From: Petrolisthes cinctipes
Taxonomy: Eukaryota > Arthropoda > Malacostraca > Decapoda > Porcellanidae
DNA: 64,000 nucleotides
Assembly (NCBI GenBank): GCA_033782935.1
Contig: JAWQEG010000717.1
Span: forward strand, 992,001-1,056,000
Direction: 5' to 3'
Shown: positions 31,704 to 44,206 of the stretch, piece after piece
Layout: the number at the start of each line of letters is the position of its first letter
How positions within the stretch are numbered: the first letter of the stretch is position 1
Notes under the pieces: generated by a model
What the model was told of the DNA's origin: nothing
What the model saw: only the letters and a program-made list of their open reading frames with translations
Database searches by the model: none
Translations under genes and position numbers: made by a program

Positions 31704-32805
31704 TTGTAGTCATTGGATTCTCATGGGTCCCGCCTACACGTATGTATTGTTGCCTGTCTGTTTATTGACGCCACGGCTCAAAAAACAAAGACAAAACGTT
31801 AAACACACACACACACGCACACACACACAGTGACTGGCTCATGAATATATATAGCTCGTTCACATATACCATTCTCTGCTTGAAATATTTCTTCAGTTAA
31901 AACATACTTTGCATTGGCGAACTTTTGGGAGCCTTCACACGATGCCAGAATGTGTGTGTATGAATTAATGTGTGTTGTTGAACGAAACTAAACATTATTT
32001 GTACCGCTCTCATTTATTTTACCTCTTTGGACGAAATGAGCTATAATAATCATACACATCTCTCACACGTTTTACTTCGTGCTTGAGTGTAATAAAAATA
32101 TGGAGCGGATTTCTTTTCCTTGGTTCTCACTTATATATAGAATAAATAATATCATTCAGATATTTGTGGTGGCGAGGCAAAGGTGTTCTCGTAAACCGTC
32201 AAGAATGGTGCACACACAAAATAAAATATATTCTGTGAAAAAAAAAAAAAAAACTTGTTGGTGACGCTATAGTAGTAATGTCGTGTGGAAAGGTCTTTGA
32301 GGGAATATGCTGCCTTTACCTCGCCACCACAAATAGTTGGAATGATATTACTTTCTTCTATAAATGAGAACCAAGGAAAAGAAATCCACTCCATTCTTTT
32401 ATCACACTCACCAGCTATGTAAAACGTGTGAGAGATGTGTATGATTATTATAGCTCATTTCGTCCGAGGAATTAAATGAATAAGAGCGGTACAAAATAAA
32501 GTCTAGTTTCGTTGAACATTACATAATAATAATAATTCATACACACACATTCTGGCATCGTGTGAAGGCTCCCAAAAGTTCGCCAATGCAAAGTATGTTT
32601 TAACTGAAAATTTTTTTCAAGCCAAGAATGGTATGTGTGAAAGAGCTATATATATTAATGAGCCAGTCACAGTGTGTTTATGTGTGTGTGTGTGTGTGTG
32701 TGTGTGATATATCCCTTATTCATAGATTCAATATGTAAAAAGCTTCGTGTGTGTACAGTGTTGGATAAGTGACGTCAGTGTTGGCATTAACAACAAATCA
32801 CCAGC
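31386..32805. repeat. Long imperfect inverted repeat (hairpin), about 1.4 kb
   Basis: The outer arms 31388-31470 and about 32711-32800 are complementary (GATTTGTTGTTAA, TGACGTCAC, ACACACACGAAGCT). The inner arms about 31816-32183 and 32312-32690 are complementary (TTCACACGATGCCAGAATGT, AGCTATAATAATCATACACA, GGTGGCGAGG). The left arm has about 345 extra bases (31471-31815) with (AC)n/(GT)n. The spacer 32184-32311 includes an A-run. It may be a foldback/MITE-type element or the scar of a palindromic duplication. No coding sequence. Confidence 0.85.
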
Positions 32806-33047
32806 AAGCAACAACAACCTGCAAGAGGGTTGACATTATCCAGCAGAATCTGACTGTGAAATCTAGGGATGTAGAATCTACCCCAGCTCTAGCTACACCT
32901 TCTGCCCCTATTACAAATTCGCGTTCTGTAACACATTTCAGTCACCTCAGCCCCGCCTCCTTCTCGTGGCCTTTCAGCCAATCACACAGCATCGCGCCAT
33001 ATAGGATGCCAGCTGTACAAAAATATTTCAATAAATTCATTTACATT
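32806..33047. other. No gene seen
   Basis: Unique-looking spacer between the hairpin and the SINE. Confidence 0.5.
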
Positions 33048-33058
33048 TTTTATGCATG
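33048..33058. repeat. SINE target-site duplication, left
   Basis: TTTTATGCATG, repeated at 33320-33330. Confidence 0.9.
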
Positions 33059-33319
33059 GAAGAAGATTTAGGGCTTTATGCCTGTCGACTCATGGTGTTG
33101 GTCATTAAGGCAGTCAGTCTTGTTACATCAACACATCTTCCCCCAGCCTACAAGGTTGCTATCCTTGTTTTTACAGCCGGGTACCTACTTACTGCTAGGT
33201 GAACAGGACATAGGGGGCTGGGAAATTTGTCCAACAATTCCACTGACCCGGGAATCGAACCCGGGACCTCTGGCGTGCTGGGCGAGTGTGTTCTAATCAT
33301 TACACCATCAGCACCCCCC
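33059..33319 (-). mobile_element. tRNA-derived SINE (261 bp) with LINE-like 3' tail
   Basis: On the minus strand it starts with a tRNA-like head (GGTGCTGATGGTGTAATGAT as A-box region; GGTTCGATTCC as B box, inside a good T arm CCCGG...CCGGG). The body holds CCTGTTCACCTAGCAGTA, a block I associate with decapod SINEs. Its 3' end contains GCCTTAATGACCAACACCA and GTCGACAGGC, also present at the 3' end of the I-like LINE units at 43984, 56379 and 62358. Perfect 11-bp TSDs bound it. It would be transcribed by RNA polymerase III and moved by a partner LINE. Confidence 0.88.
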
Positions 33320-33330
33320 TTTTATGCATG

Positions 33331-34282
33331 AATAGATACAAAAATACATATGACTATCTACATTGTACATGGATTGAAAACATCTGGAGACGGCATGACG
33401 TCACAAAGGTGAAGCCAGTTTTTTATTGGATGACTCACGAGTACACGCAAAACAATGGTCAGCTGATCTGGACACATTTGTGGTAATTGATATATTTCTA
33501 ATTTTTTGAACCATTATCCCTGCCTATGGATGTGTGAAAAGGGATCGTAGTAATACTATAATATTCCACACGTGTGGTGAGAACTTTATAACAATATATA
33601 TTTGAGAGGGACGTGAAAGTCAAGAGACTAAACTGCAGCGTCCGCCTGTGTCACACGTCCCATGCAAAAAGATTTGACAATATTGGCTTGGATTGACTGT
33701 TTATCATAAATGTTGCTTGCTGAGATAGTGGCAGCAACAAAAGGAGACAACTTAGAGACCATCCCAAGTACTGGGAGATGTTAAGTGTGCCTTGTGAAGG
33801 AGATAACTGAGAGACCATCCCAAATAGGCAAGTACTGGTGGGTGTTAGTGGAATTCATAGGAGACGTGCATATGTGTTACTGATGGTGCACATAAGTGTT
33901 AGGAAGGGTGGGATGTCTAATGGTTCCCACTCAATTTTTCCCGCAGAGACAATATATAGAACATTGCAGCCTGGCCAGGTGGACTCTGTCCTCACGGAGA
34001 AGGGAGGATTCTGATGGGTGGATGTCAGGAGGTCATACATGCAGCCGAGTGTTATTTTTGAGTATTTGGATGAGTTGGTGTGGGATTTGAGTATGGATAT
34101 GTTTTTGGAGACTGGTTTGGGGTGGGCAGAATGTAGGAGATGATGGTATTTGTGTATAGTATCATATACTGGATGTTGTTGCTTGGCATGTGTGGGTGGT
34201 GTGGGTTTGTGGAGGCTGCAACAAGTGTTTGTGTGTCTCTCATGTCAAGATGGTCCTTGATCTTGAGGACTTTGGTTTCATG
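33331..34282. other. No gene seen
   Basis: Spacer. About 33725-33850 contains a loose two-copy repeat (GAGACCATCCCAA...AAGTACTGG). Confidence 0.5.
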
Positions 34283-34290
34283 GTGTAAGA

Positions 34291-34792
<502 letters not shown>

Positions 34793-34800
34793 GTTTAAGA

Positions 34801-35430
34801 GGTCTGTAGGTGTGGTGGCTGTGCAGCCTGTGATTATCTTTAGGGCTTTATTCTGTATTGTCAGCTTGTATCATTGAATGAACCACCTTTCCTATCATCA
34901 TGTTTCTTCTCATGAATTACATAGTGTACATTATTATGTATATAATAATTCCAAACAATATGTTTCCCTTTATGTATCTTGTCATAATGTATTGTATAGT
35001 TCATCTCATTTCACTGAAAATGCTATAAAAAAGTCATGTCATGTCACAAGATATCCAGGATCTGCTGTACAGTATAAAGAAAACTTTTCCTTACTATTAT
35101 GTATCTTCTCACAAACTGCATAGTGTACATTATTTTGTATCTAATCATTCCACACAAAGTTTCCCTTTATGTTTCTTTCTATATGCTGCATAATTTACTT
35201 CAATATACTGAGATAAAGGCACATTTCTTGCATTATTTCTCCCTGGAATGAGTCTGGTGCATGAAGTATATCTTTGAATACAGGCCTTATTTATCATATA
35301 ATTATGCTATCCATATTGCATAATGTCAATAAGAATATGTAGAATACAGATAATTAGTTATTTTTTACCTTTATTTCTGCTGTTTTGAAGAAATGATGAA
35401 AATATTGCATGATATACTCGGAGCAACAAT
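34801..35430. other. No gene seen
   Basis: AT-rich spacer with loosely repeated TTTCCCTTTATGT...CACAAACTGCATAGTGTACATTATT-type blocks (34895-35210). It ends at DIRS copy B. Confidence 0.5.
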
Positions 35431-35695
35431 AGTGCATTTGTCGCGGCTTTCAGCCGCTTAAATTGTATTTATTGGTTGTGGAACCAGCACAGCTGGATTG
35501 CTATAGAATACACCCCTTCTCCAGCCCAGGCCCCGTATAGGCATAATCTGGGCTAGAAGGGTCTATTCCGTGACGATCATCAGAAGTAAATTAAAATTCA
35601 AATCTGGCGCTGTACTGATAGTGGAGCCACCTGGTGGTGGCCTGTAGAGGTACTGACCCCGCTCTGGGACGGCCGATGCTCGTCCACTCAAATGA
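35431..35695 (-). repeat. DIRS B right inverted terminal repeat plus extension
   Basis: On plus coordinates 35431-35487 is the extension and 35488-35695 the repeat, mirrored at 42663-42874. Confidence 0.88.
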
Positions 35696-35746
35696 GAAAG
35701 AAAGTGAATGCCTGCCGCATCGGGAGGTGGGTGGGACAGTTAAAGC

Positions 35747-35862
35747 TGTGCTGGTTCCACAACCAATAAATACAATTTAAGTGGCTGAAAGCCGCGACAA
35801 ATGCACTATTATTGGTATAGTGGAACCAGCACAGCTGGATTGCTATGCATGCGATGCGGTAG
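35747..35862 (-). repeat. DIRS B internal complementary region
   Basis: It joins a complement of the right-end extension and a complement of the left end at CACTATTATTGG, the expected circle junction. Confidence 0.88.
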
Positions 35863-36402
35863 GTGGGAGGTGAGGTGGAGGCAATCATGGGCCTAGTTAA
35901 GAGCGGTCGACAGAGCGGGGACTCGTATAAAGTAAAAGAGATGAGGTGAGGCCGAAGCTGAACCAGCTTCCACACTAGCTAGGGTGTAGCTGTGGTGGAA
36001 GTGTTCTAACTTTTATCATTATATTCCGTAGACTATTCTGTTATAAACCAGAAGTGTTACCAGTCTAAAGTCTTTATAGTCAGACTCGAGGGGTCGGGTA
36101 TGGGAGAGGGGTGCCCCAGGCCCCCCCCCCCTTTTTGTTAAAGTCCTCTGAGCTCGGGCTATGACCCGGGCTCAGGTCATGCGATCCCGAGAGGATGAAG
36201 AAGGACACAAGGATGTTGCAATCATGTGTTTATTATATCCAGTCACTCATCCTAGTATTAGTAAGTTTCGGAGAAATACTCAAGAATTCCATAACAATGT
36301 AATTTATTTTCACCAGCACCATATGTACAACATGAATGACATGGGGATGAGTGTGAAACTGTACAGGATGGGGGTGACGTATGGGATGACTAGTGACGGG
36401 AA
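35863..36402 (-). other. DIRS B 3' untranslated region
   Basis: Non-coding, similar to 30147-30714 of copy A. Confidence 0.6.
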
Positions 36403-37530
36403 TTAAGTCGCCCGACCTTTTCCCTTCGGGCGGCCCCTCCCCCTCATGTGTCTCCCACGGTGGCCCTGAGGAATGGAGGATGGAGTTCCCATAGCCACAC
36501 AGGGGGTAGGGGAGAGCAAGTGGAACAGATACCTCGTCCTGAAGGAGGAAGTGGATGTCCAGCCCCCCAGATCCCGCACCCTCTCCACCGAGTGAGTTCT
36601 GAGGAAGGCGAGGGAGGCGGCCACGCCCCTAGCGCTGTGAGCCCTCGGGGCGTGTCCGGGATCCCCATTCTCTATCACTCGGCAGAGAAGGCGAGCGATT
36701 GACCTAGGGAAGAGAGGGTTACCGGATCTAGAGTTGTAGAAGAGGTGGTCTGGGGCAGCCTCTCTCATCGCCTCCACGTACGCGGTGAAGGCGTGGACTG
36801 GACAGAGGGGGTGGAAACTTCCATCCCTCAGGAAAGAGGGTACTGCAAGAGGGCCAATCCTGTCGTCAGCCTGCTCATTCTTAGCTAGGAAAGCAGGAGA
36901 GGGGGAGATAGTTAAAGAAGTAAGGTTAGGGCTTACGGAAGAAAAAGCTGGGTGACGGGTAAGGGCTGCCAACTGAGAGGCCCTGTACCCTGTAGCTAAG
37001 GCGAGCAGGAAGAGAGCTTTCTGGAGGAGGTGACAAACCTCCAGAGGGACCCCCTCGAAGGTAAGGTACATAAGGACGCGGTGAAGGGACCAGGGAAGGG
37101 TCTGGGCCCAGTGAGGTGCGGTCCCCGCCCGAATCCCCACCCTCAGGAGAGAGAGAGGTCTCTCTGAGACCTTAATGTTAAAACCTAGGAGGAGGGGATC
37201 AGACAGGGCTGCGTGATGTGCAAGCACTGTCGCCGGGGCCCTGTTGGTGGAATCGGTGAGCCACGTGAGGAATTCCAGGACCGTGTCCTCCGAGATGACC
37301 ATGGAGGGGTGTCTTCACAAGAAGTCCTGGAATCTTTTCCAGCACGATTCGTACTGTCGCACCGACGACTGACGATGAGCCCTCAGCATCTTGCCCACTG
37401 TCTCCTTAGTGAACCTTTTGCTGAGGACTCCCCGTAGAAACTCCAAGTGTGTAGTTTCAGTGACGCTTGGAGTGGTGCAGAGAGGGTGCTGGAGAGGCAC
37501 GCCGATCCCAACTGAAGAGGATGAGGGCAC
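36403..37530 (-). pseudogene. DIRS B tyrosine recombinase, one nonsense codon
   Basis: Same protein as in copy A. The catalytic domain is complete (ATGYRASQLAAL, HSARGVAASLAF with HxxR, WTSTSSFRTRYL with the Tyr) in a 299-codon open frame. Upstream in the same frame lies the core-binding region (KRFTKETVGKMLRAHRQSS). A TGA after RFQDFL (about 37315-37317; copy A has CGA) separates them, a CpG-type transition. At the possible start codon of copy A this copy has GTG. Confidence 0.85.
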
Positions 37531-39160
37531 CACCGGGACAGTTCTCCGAACCACGGCTGCGCTGGCCAGAGGGGGGCTATGAGGTGTACCCTCCCTCTGA
37601 ATGTGTGCAGCTTGAGGATCGCCTTCAGGAGGACTGACGTAGCTGGGGGTGGGAAGAGGTAGAGATACCCCCACCTGTTCCAGTCCTCTGTGAAGGCGTC
37701 CGGGCCTCCCGCCTCTGTCCTGGTTGAGAAGGTTAGGAACAGAGGAAGTAGGGCTGTGGATGGGGAGGCGAACAGGTCCACTTCCGGTGTCCCGTAGCGA
37801 AGGCAGAGTGACTCGAACACATAGGGACGCAGTTGCCACTCGACTGTCGTCCCCTTGAACCTGGATAGAGCGTCCGACCAATCGTTCTCCCACCCTGGCA
37901 CATAGCGGGCAAAGAGGTGAATGGACCTCTTGGCCGCTATTGAGAAAATCTGCTCCGACCCGACAGGGACAGGAAAATTTCCGACCGTGCGGTGCCCTGT
38001 TTCTGTAGGCACTGCACTGCCGCAATATTGTCCATATCAAAGCGGACGCCTATCCTGGAGAACTGCGGGTGTCTCTTGAGCCACTCCCTTGCTACCATCA
38101 ACTCCCGGGCATTGATGTGTAGTAGCCTCTCCTCTTCCTTCCATACCCCGCACCGTTGATGTCCCAGGCAAGACTGGTATCCCCAGCCTACGTCCGATGC
38201 GTCTGTCGCCACCGTGTTCCCAGGGGAAGGGAACACCCAGGGAACTCGCTGACGCAGGGCACCGGGACGTAGCCAGGGGCGAAGGAGACGGTGGAGAGTG
38301 TGGGACACTTGCCTGGGAAGGTCCCTGTGTGTGGGGGGCAGGTGGAGGTTTACCTCCCGCGTCAGCCTCCTGTGTTTCAATCGTCCCAGGGGCATTGCAG
38401 GGGCTGCGAAATTTAGGGACCCGAGCAATGATTCCCACTGGCGGTGAGAGAAAGTACGGGAAAAATGCGCCGGGCGGACGTGGCGGAGGGTCCCGCGGGC
38501 GTTGTCTGGAGTGAAAGAAAGGGTGGTCAAAAGAGAGTCCCACTCTATTCCTAGCCAACACAGTTTGCGAGTGGGGGTGAGAGAGGACTTGGGGATGTTC
38601 AACAGGAACCCCATTTCCTCTAGCACCCCCCTTGCTATCCTGACGTTGTTTGCTACCTACTCCTTGGAAGGGGCGTGCAGCAACCAATCGTCCAGGTACA
38701 TGAGGGTGGGGACACCCGCCTCTGCCAGACGGGATGCCACCACCCTCACGAGCTTTGTGAAAACTCGAGGAGCTAGAGAGAGACCAAAAGGGAGCCTGGT
38801 AAACTGAAACGTCTCGGTCCCAACCTGGAAGTCCAGAAAACGGCGAAACCGGGGGTGGATCGGGACGTGCCAGTTCGCATTCTTGAGATCCAGGGATGCT
38901 AACCAGTCTCCCCTTCTTAGAACTGTGTGGACCTGGGCAACCCAAACCATCCTGAAATGTAAGGGTTTCACAAATTTGTTTAGCTTGCTCAGGTCCATCA
39001 CCAATCTCGTTTTTCCCTGGTCCTTTTTGGGGACCGTGAATAAACGAGAAAGAAAGACCCTCCCCGTCGCCTGCTCCACTACCCCTTTTTCCCGCATTTC
39101 TAACACATGCGGGACGACCGAAAGTGACACTTTGGTTGAGGCAGGAGGTAGACGTAGTGG
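37383..39160 (-). pseudogene. DIRS B RT/RNase H/methyltransferase-like ORF, broken
   Basis: Homologous to 27394-29166 over its whole length: RT (FTVPKKDQGKTRLVMDL, YLDD), RNase H (TDASDVGWGY, DMDNIAAVQCL) and methyltransferase-like block (PEVDLFASPS, PLWPAQPWF). TAG near 38654-38656 replaces the Gln codon after APSKE. About five extra bases near 37958-37966 shift the frame inside RNase H. RT cannot be made whole from this copy. Confidence 0.85.
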
Positions 39161-39381
39161 CTGTAACGGAAAATGACAGGTGTCAGTGGGAGTACAGTTA
39201 ATCCTAGACCGGGACCCGAGGGATCCGGGAAGGGTTGGTGGGGAAGGATGACAGGTAGTGAGGGTGAGATTTTGACCGTAATGGGAACTCTGATTTTGAC
39301 CTAACGGGAACCCAAGGTTGGGGGGGGTTATGTCATATGTCAGAAATGTCAAACCCGGAGGGTTAAAAAACAGTTACTCAC
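39161..39381 (-). other. Intron 4 of DIRS B (221 bp)
   Basis: Donor CCG|GTGAGTAAC, acceptor TTTTCCGTTACAG, phase 0, same codon as in copy A. Confidence 0.8.
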
Positions 39382-39710
39382 CGGTACAGATATCCAGGGC
39401 CAAGACAGGCCCTGGCGGATCACCCTTGCTGCCCAGCCGTGGGAGGGCCAGGCTGCTGACCACCCCGTGAGGCAGCCCAGAGTGGGACCCTCAAGTGGAG
39501 CGGTCCTTCTGGGAGGGGTGGGCGAAGGAGGTCTTGGGCCTCTGGAAGGACTTGGAGCCATGTCCTCTCCCTCGAAACGGCTGCTGGCCCCTCTGGGTGA
39601 ACCTGTGGTGCTGTTTCGGGGGAGTGGGGTACGGTGGCCTTGGCAGTCTCGATGGCTGGGAGGGCCTCCAAGGCTGGTAAGACGGTCTGGGTGGCTGTGG
39701 GGCACGTGGC

Positions 39711-39813
39711 CTATGGACAAACAGACTGGTTAGTAACCCAACCATTATTTCCCTCTAATTCTACCTCCTGTGTAAAACTATCTCAAGTAAAGGAATCAAC
39801 GAAAGGAACTTAC
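39711..39813 (-). other. Intron 3 of DIRS B (103 bp)
   Basis: Donor AA|GTAAGTTCC, acceptor TGTTTGTCCATAG. Confidence 0.8.
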
Positions 39814-40073
39814 TTGGAGGTAGAAGGTTTCGGGATGGTAATCACTGCTGGGAGGGAGGAGAAGATTGCGTCCGTTGCTGCCTGGTCAAAGAGGGCAGGG
39901 GACAGCGGGGCAGCTCGCACCACTCCCCTCTGCGCCATCTCCGGTGCAGATTTCGCGGCTCCTGGCGGGCCGCCAGTCTCGCCTCTGCTAAAACCCTCGC
40001 CTCCTCCCGCATGTTGTGCGTCGCCATCGCCGCGACACCTTCCATGACGGTGGCCATGGACGAGAGTGTGTCA

Positions 40074-40190
40074 CTGTAAGGGGTAAACAAGGAAAACCGA
40101 GCGAACCCGGGGTAGAGACACGAGAGTAAACTGAGAGACCCTCTACCCTGTATCCCTCAAAATCACAACACAAGACGTAACTGTACTCAC
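40074..40190 (-). other. Intron 2 of DIRS B (117 bp)
   Basis: Donor GTGAGTACAG, acceptor TTTACCCCTTACAG. Same length as in copy A. Confidence 0.8.
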
Positions 40191-41875
40191 ACTAGCTGTA
40201 AACCTGACATCTCGTGGTAGGTGTTGGTGAGGGAGTTGAGGCAGTCCCGAATGAGTGCAGCGGCCATCCCTGTGGAGATGGTATGAGCCAACTCCAACCG
40301 AGCCGTTGACTCTGCCTGCCTCAACTTACCATCGGGCTCCTTCAACTGGTAGGGGACCAGTGGCTCCTTCTCCGTCTTCCACAGGCATTCCCTCAAACCC
40401 GACGGGGCACGGGAATGAGGGAGGACGACGGGGAAAGACGGAGGAGGTGGTTTCTTGGACACGTTGTGCTTTTGGTGGTCCAGGGACTTAAGGAGAAGGG
40501 CTGGAATGTCCAGGTCCCCTTCACCCTTATCCCCCGGGAAGTACGCATCCGGGGAAAGGAGGACTGCCGTGTTCCCTTGGGAGCGGTCAATCCTCCAAGC
40601 CTCGGACAGCTGCAGTTGGCTATACTCCACCAAAAAGCCCATTGCGTCCAAGGTAGCTGCGGAGGACACCTTTGACGACGTGGGTACGGGCGCTGATATA
40701 GGCCGGACCTTGTAGAAGGGCACAGCGTCGCCCTTGTCGTCAGCTCCCCATTTCACTATTACATCATCCCTCCTGAGCCACACGTCTGGTTGGGTGGTGT
40801 CCGGAGACCAAGCCACCAGTCTGCCCTCCTCCGAAGAATGGGTCCAGGAAGGAGGAAGGAGGGCCCAAGAGTAGGGAAGGTACCCGTCGTCCGCAAGAGG
40901 GGGCGACGGGGAAGGAGGAGAGGAGGTAGCCAACTCCTCCGCCACATCCCCAGCCGGAGACTCATGCCCCGGAGACATAGGAGGAACTGGAACGTCTCCA
41001 ATATCCCCAGGGGGACTCGCGTCTCCGGCCGGCGATGAAGCAGGGAGAGGAGTAAGGATGGGTACAGGCACGGGTACCGGAGTATCAGCCGGAGGCCGGA
41101 CAGAGGGACCCGAAGGAGAAAAGTCAGGACGGGCGATCGGGACAAGGGAGCGGACAATCCTGGCAATCTTCAACAACGAAGGGCTCACCTCCCCTCGCTT
41201 ACCCTTGCGGGGTTTGCGGACAGGCGAAGGAGAGCCCTCCGATGAGGACGAAGAGGAGGAAAAAGAAGAGGAAGGAGAACGGCGACGAGCCCGGGACTTC
41301 TTGGCGTGGCGGGTCCTTTTTGCTGATCGCTTGTGCCCCCTAGAGCGACCCGAGGGGCCGATTCTAGGGGGCGATGAAGCAGTAGGTTCCCTGCTGGGCC
41401 CTTGTACCGGTGAGGTATGTTGGGTAACCAGCGCGACGGACTCGCTCGGTTCCTGGGGGATGAAGCCCCAGAAAGGAGTCGTAGTACCGTCTAGGGAAGG
41501 AGACGCAATCTCTCGGGTAACAGGGGGTTCTAGCCCCTGAGACTCCGAGAGACACGTAGAAGGGTAATGGGACCTGGATAAACCCAGATCCGTTCCCAAA
41601 ATCGGGTTCGCCCACGACAAGGAAGAGCCGTCTTGCTTGTGGGCCATTCTCCTAGCCCTAGTCCAAGCCATACGAAGGGAAGCAAAGGCGGGGAATTTGG
41701 AGCGGGCAGATGGGGATGTCTCCCGACACAACTCAGCCCAGGGGCGGCGCACATCACACGCCAAGGGGTCGTAACCCTTGGGCGTGAAGCAGGGTGCGTG
41801 GGGCGAACAGTGCAGGTGGCTCTCAGGCGAGACCCGCACAGTACACCCCGAAGAAGCACATAAGGCACGAGTAGG

Positions 41876-42662
41876 CTGATGGAGAAAAGAAAAAACACAA
41901 ACATGGGTTAGCACGTGAAATCACGGGTACACAGTAAAAACACGGGAAACCACAAAATCACAGAGAGGGTAGAGTGGGAGGAGTAGTCCACTGCTCCCGG
42001 GGGACCCAGGACTCACAACATAAAGCCCCACGTGCACCAACCAGGGAAAAAACCCCGTAAACCGAAGACAACCCCCCCCCCCGGTCTGCAGGTCCCCAAA
42101 GGCGAGGCACAGACAGCCTGAGGGGCAAAACCCAGGGTCACCACACACTGGGAAAAAACAAAAACACAGGAAAAAACACGCTGGGGAAAAGAAGAGAGAA
42201 CCTGGGCACAATTCTCGCTCCTCACACCCCGCGTGAATCTACACAACACTCGGGGAAAACACCAAGGGGGCTAACAAGCCCCACACCCACACCACGTGGG
42301 GAGGCAAGGGCCCTACGTGGGGAGGCAAACCTCGCTAAAAACCTAAAAAAGCCCCGAGGAAAAACACCAAATAAGTGTACTAGTGGCAGGAGGAAGGGTG
42401 AAAGGGGAGGGAATGGGAGAAAACCCCGAAAAAGGAGGCCCAACAGAGGCCCCTCCCCTAGGAAAGAAAATGAACTAGCCCCAGGAAAGGAAAAAGTTTC
42501 CCACACTAACACCCTTAAACTCCAATAACACAAACACACACACACATCTGCAAAGCAGGCAAGCCACTAGAACACAAAAGAAACGATAGCAGGAACACGT
42601 GACACAATACCATAGCGTAGCAGCGAGGAGCGTAGATGTTGATAGGTACGTGTTCCGCGACA
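41876..42662 (-). other. DIRS B 5' leader
   Basis: Non-coding, diverged from 23905-24706 of copy A except near both ends. Confidence 0.6.
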
Positions 42663-42883
42663 GAGTGGACGAGCGTCGGCCGTCCCAGAGCGGGGTCAGT
42701 ACCTCTACAGGCCACCACCAGGTGGCTCCACTATCAGTACAGCGCCAGATTTGAATTTTAATTTACTTCTGATGATCGTCACGGAATAGACCCTTCTAGC
42801 CCAGATTATGCCTATACGGGGCCTGGGCTGGAGAAGGGGTGTATTCTATAGCAATCCAGCTGTGCTGGTTCCACTATACCAAT
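42663..42883 (-). repeat. DIRS B left inverted terminal repeat
   Basis: Mirror of 35488-35695. Its outer end is ATTGGTATAG on the coding strand. Confidence 0.88.
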
Positions 42884-42886
42884 AAT

Positions 42887-43952
42887 GTAATGTTTTGGAG
42901 GTACCTAAAGCTCCGCCTACCGCTTATAGGATCCACTCACTGGCTTCACTCAGTTGTGAAGAAAGGGCCTCGGATGCCGTCTCCAGATTTTTTACCTCCA
43001 TGTTTCCAACTCCCAACAAGTTCCAACAAAAGGTACAGCTCTCTGAACTTTAATAATGTGCGCCTGTGTGGTTGATATAAAGTGCTTCTCATGCCTTGTA
43101 ATTAAACAAGAGCATAATTACACTCACCTAAGGGTGAACGTAATGATAATGAACGAGGACGAGGCAGAGACGTGGAAAAACGAGTAGCCTATAGTAAGTT
43201 GCACAAAGTTACCCTAAATGTTGCAAGGTCATACACGAGAAAAGTGTTGAAGTTTAGAAGAAAGTATATTTGCCTACATGGAGACAAACGTCACCTTGGA
43301 AAAAGGAAGAAATATACTGGGTAAGCAGTCTGTCAAGGGGTTCTTTTCAGGATCTCCCCGCTTTACCGCAGGATGCTAAGTAAATGCATAGTATATAAAA
43401 ATCTTTTAATAAATAAAAGATACACACACAAAATGCCATACAATAAACAATAATAATAAACCCCTATAAATTACTCCCTATCCTATACAGTAACACCCAA
43501 TGATACACCTCCGGGAACTGTTGTCAAGGCGGTCCAATATAAAGTCCATATGACTATGTGGTGGACTGGGAAGTGTAGTGTCTCCAACTCAGGGGTGAAA
43601 ATTATAGATTCCTCTCCGACCCGGGCCTTGGTAAGAGGAGGATCCTAAAACCAAAACAAGAATATAACTATGTTTTCCCATGTAAGAATAACAATCAATA
43701 AACAAAATTATCCCCGATGTTTATTCTAAATTACCGCTTGTAAAATCACAGAATCCCCTTAATAATTTGAAAACACAGATCACTAATAATATATATAACC
43801 CATAAATTAAGTGCAAACACAATATAGAGAATATTTAATTCCACCCAAAACTAACTCACAATATACGTAAAATTTAACACAAACAAAACAAATGTTGTTA
43901 CAGATCAGTTCATTACCTTGGTTCCCGTCTTAATGCAGCCGGTGAGTAGAGT
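42887..43952. other. No gene seen
   Basis: AT-rich spacer between DIRS B and the LINE array. I recognise no domain or repeat ends. Confidence 0.5.
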
Positions 43953-43959
43953 GATGTGA
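43953..43959. repeat. GATGTGA at LINE junction (left of unit 1)
   Basis: The same seven bases precede the T-run of units 2 (56342-56348) and 3 (62307-62313). Candidate target-site duplication. Confidence 0.6.
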
Positions 43960-43983
43960 GTTTTTTTTTTTTTTTTTTTTTTT

Positions 43984-44157
43984 CCTGGCCTATCGACCTT
44001 GGTGTTGGTCATTAAGGCCTTTATTTTATTTTATTTTATTTATTTTTATTTTATTTTATTTTTTGAAATTTACTTATTTTATTTTTTGAAATTTACTTAT
44101 TTTATTTATTTATTATTATTTTAAATTGAACTTCTTGCATATTATTTTATGCATTTA

Positions 44158-44206
<49 letters not shown>

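Larger units (their letters stand above)
39491..41875 (-). pseudogene. DIRS B Gag-like ORF; first large exon open, later 1-bp deletion
   Basis: Exons 41875-40191, 40073-39814 and 39710-39491 correspond to those of copy A. The first has no stop over about 560 codons and contains the Cys/His-rich N-terminus (ALCASSGC, HLHCSPHAPC), the basic/Ser-rich region and the conserved PDVWLRRDDVIVKWG block. The middle exon is one base shorter than in copy A (260 against 261), near 39960-39975, which shifts the frame. The last exon ends at the same KDRST stop. A splice acceptor (CTTTTCTCCATCAG) lies directly upstream at 41876. The start codon is not identified. Confidence 0.8.
35431..42883 (-). mobile_element. 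DIRS1-like retrotransposon, copy B (7453 bp)
   Basis: Inverted relative to copy A, with the same gene order, introns, inverted terminal repeats (about 35488-35695 and 42663-42874) and internal complementary region (about 35747-35862). AAT (ATT on the coding strand) flanks both ends. The first large gag exon is open, but a later gag exon has a 1-bp deletion, RT has one nonsense codon and one frameshift, and the recombinase has one nonsense codon. Terminal-repeat sequence differs from copy A over about 50 bp while the two ends of B agree with each other, marking a distinct subfamily. Confidence 0.92.

Noticed and set aside
11302..33319. Functional tRNA genes
   Set aside because: The tRNA-like stretches at 11.3, 13.5 and 33.25 kb either lack good stems or are heads of a SINE with TSDs.
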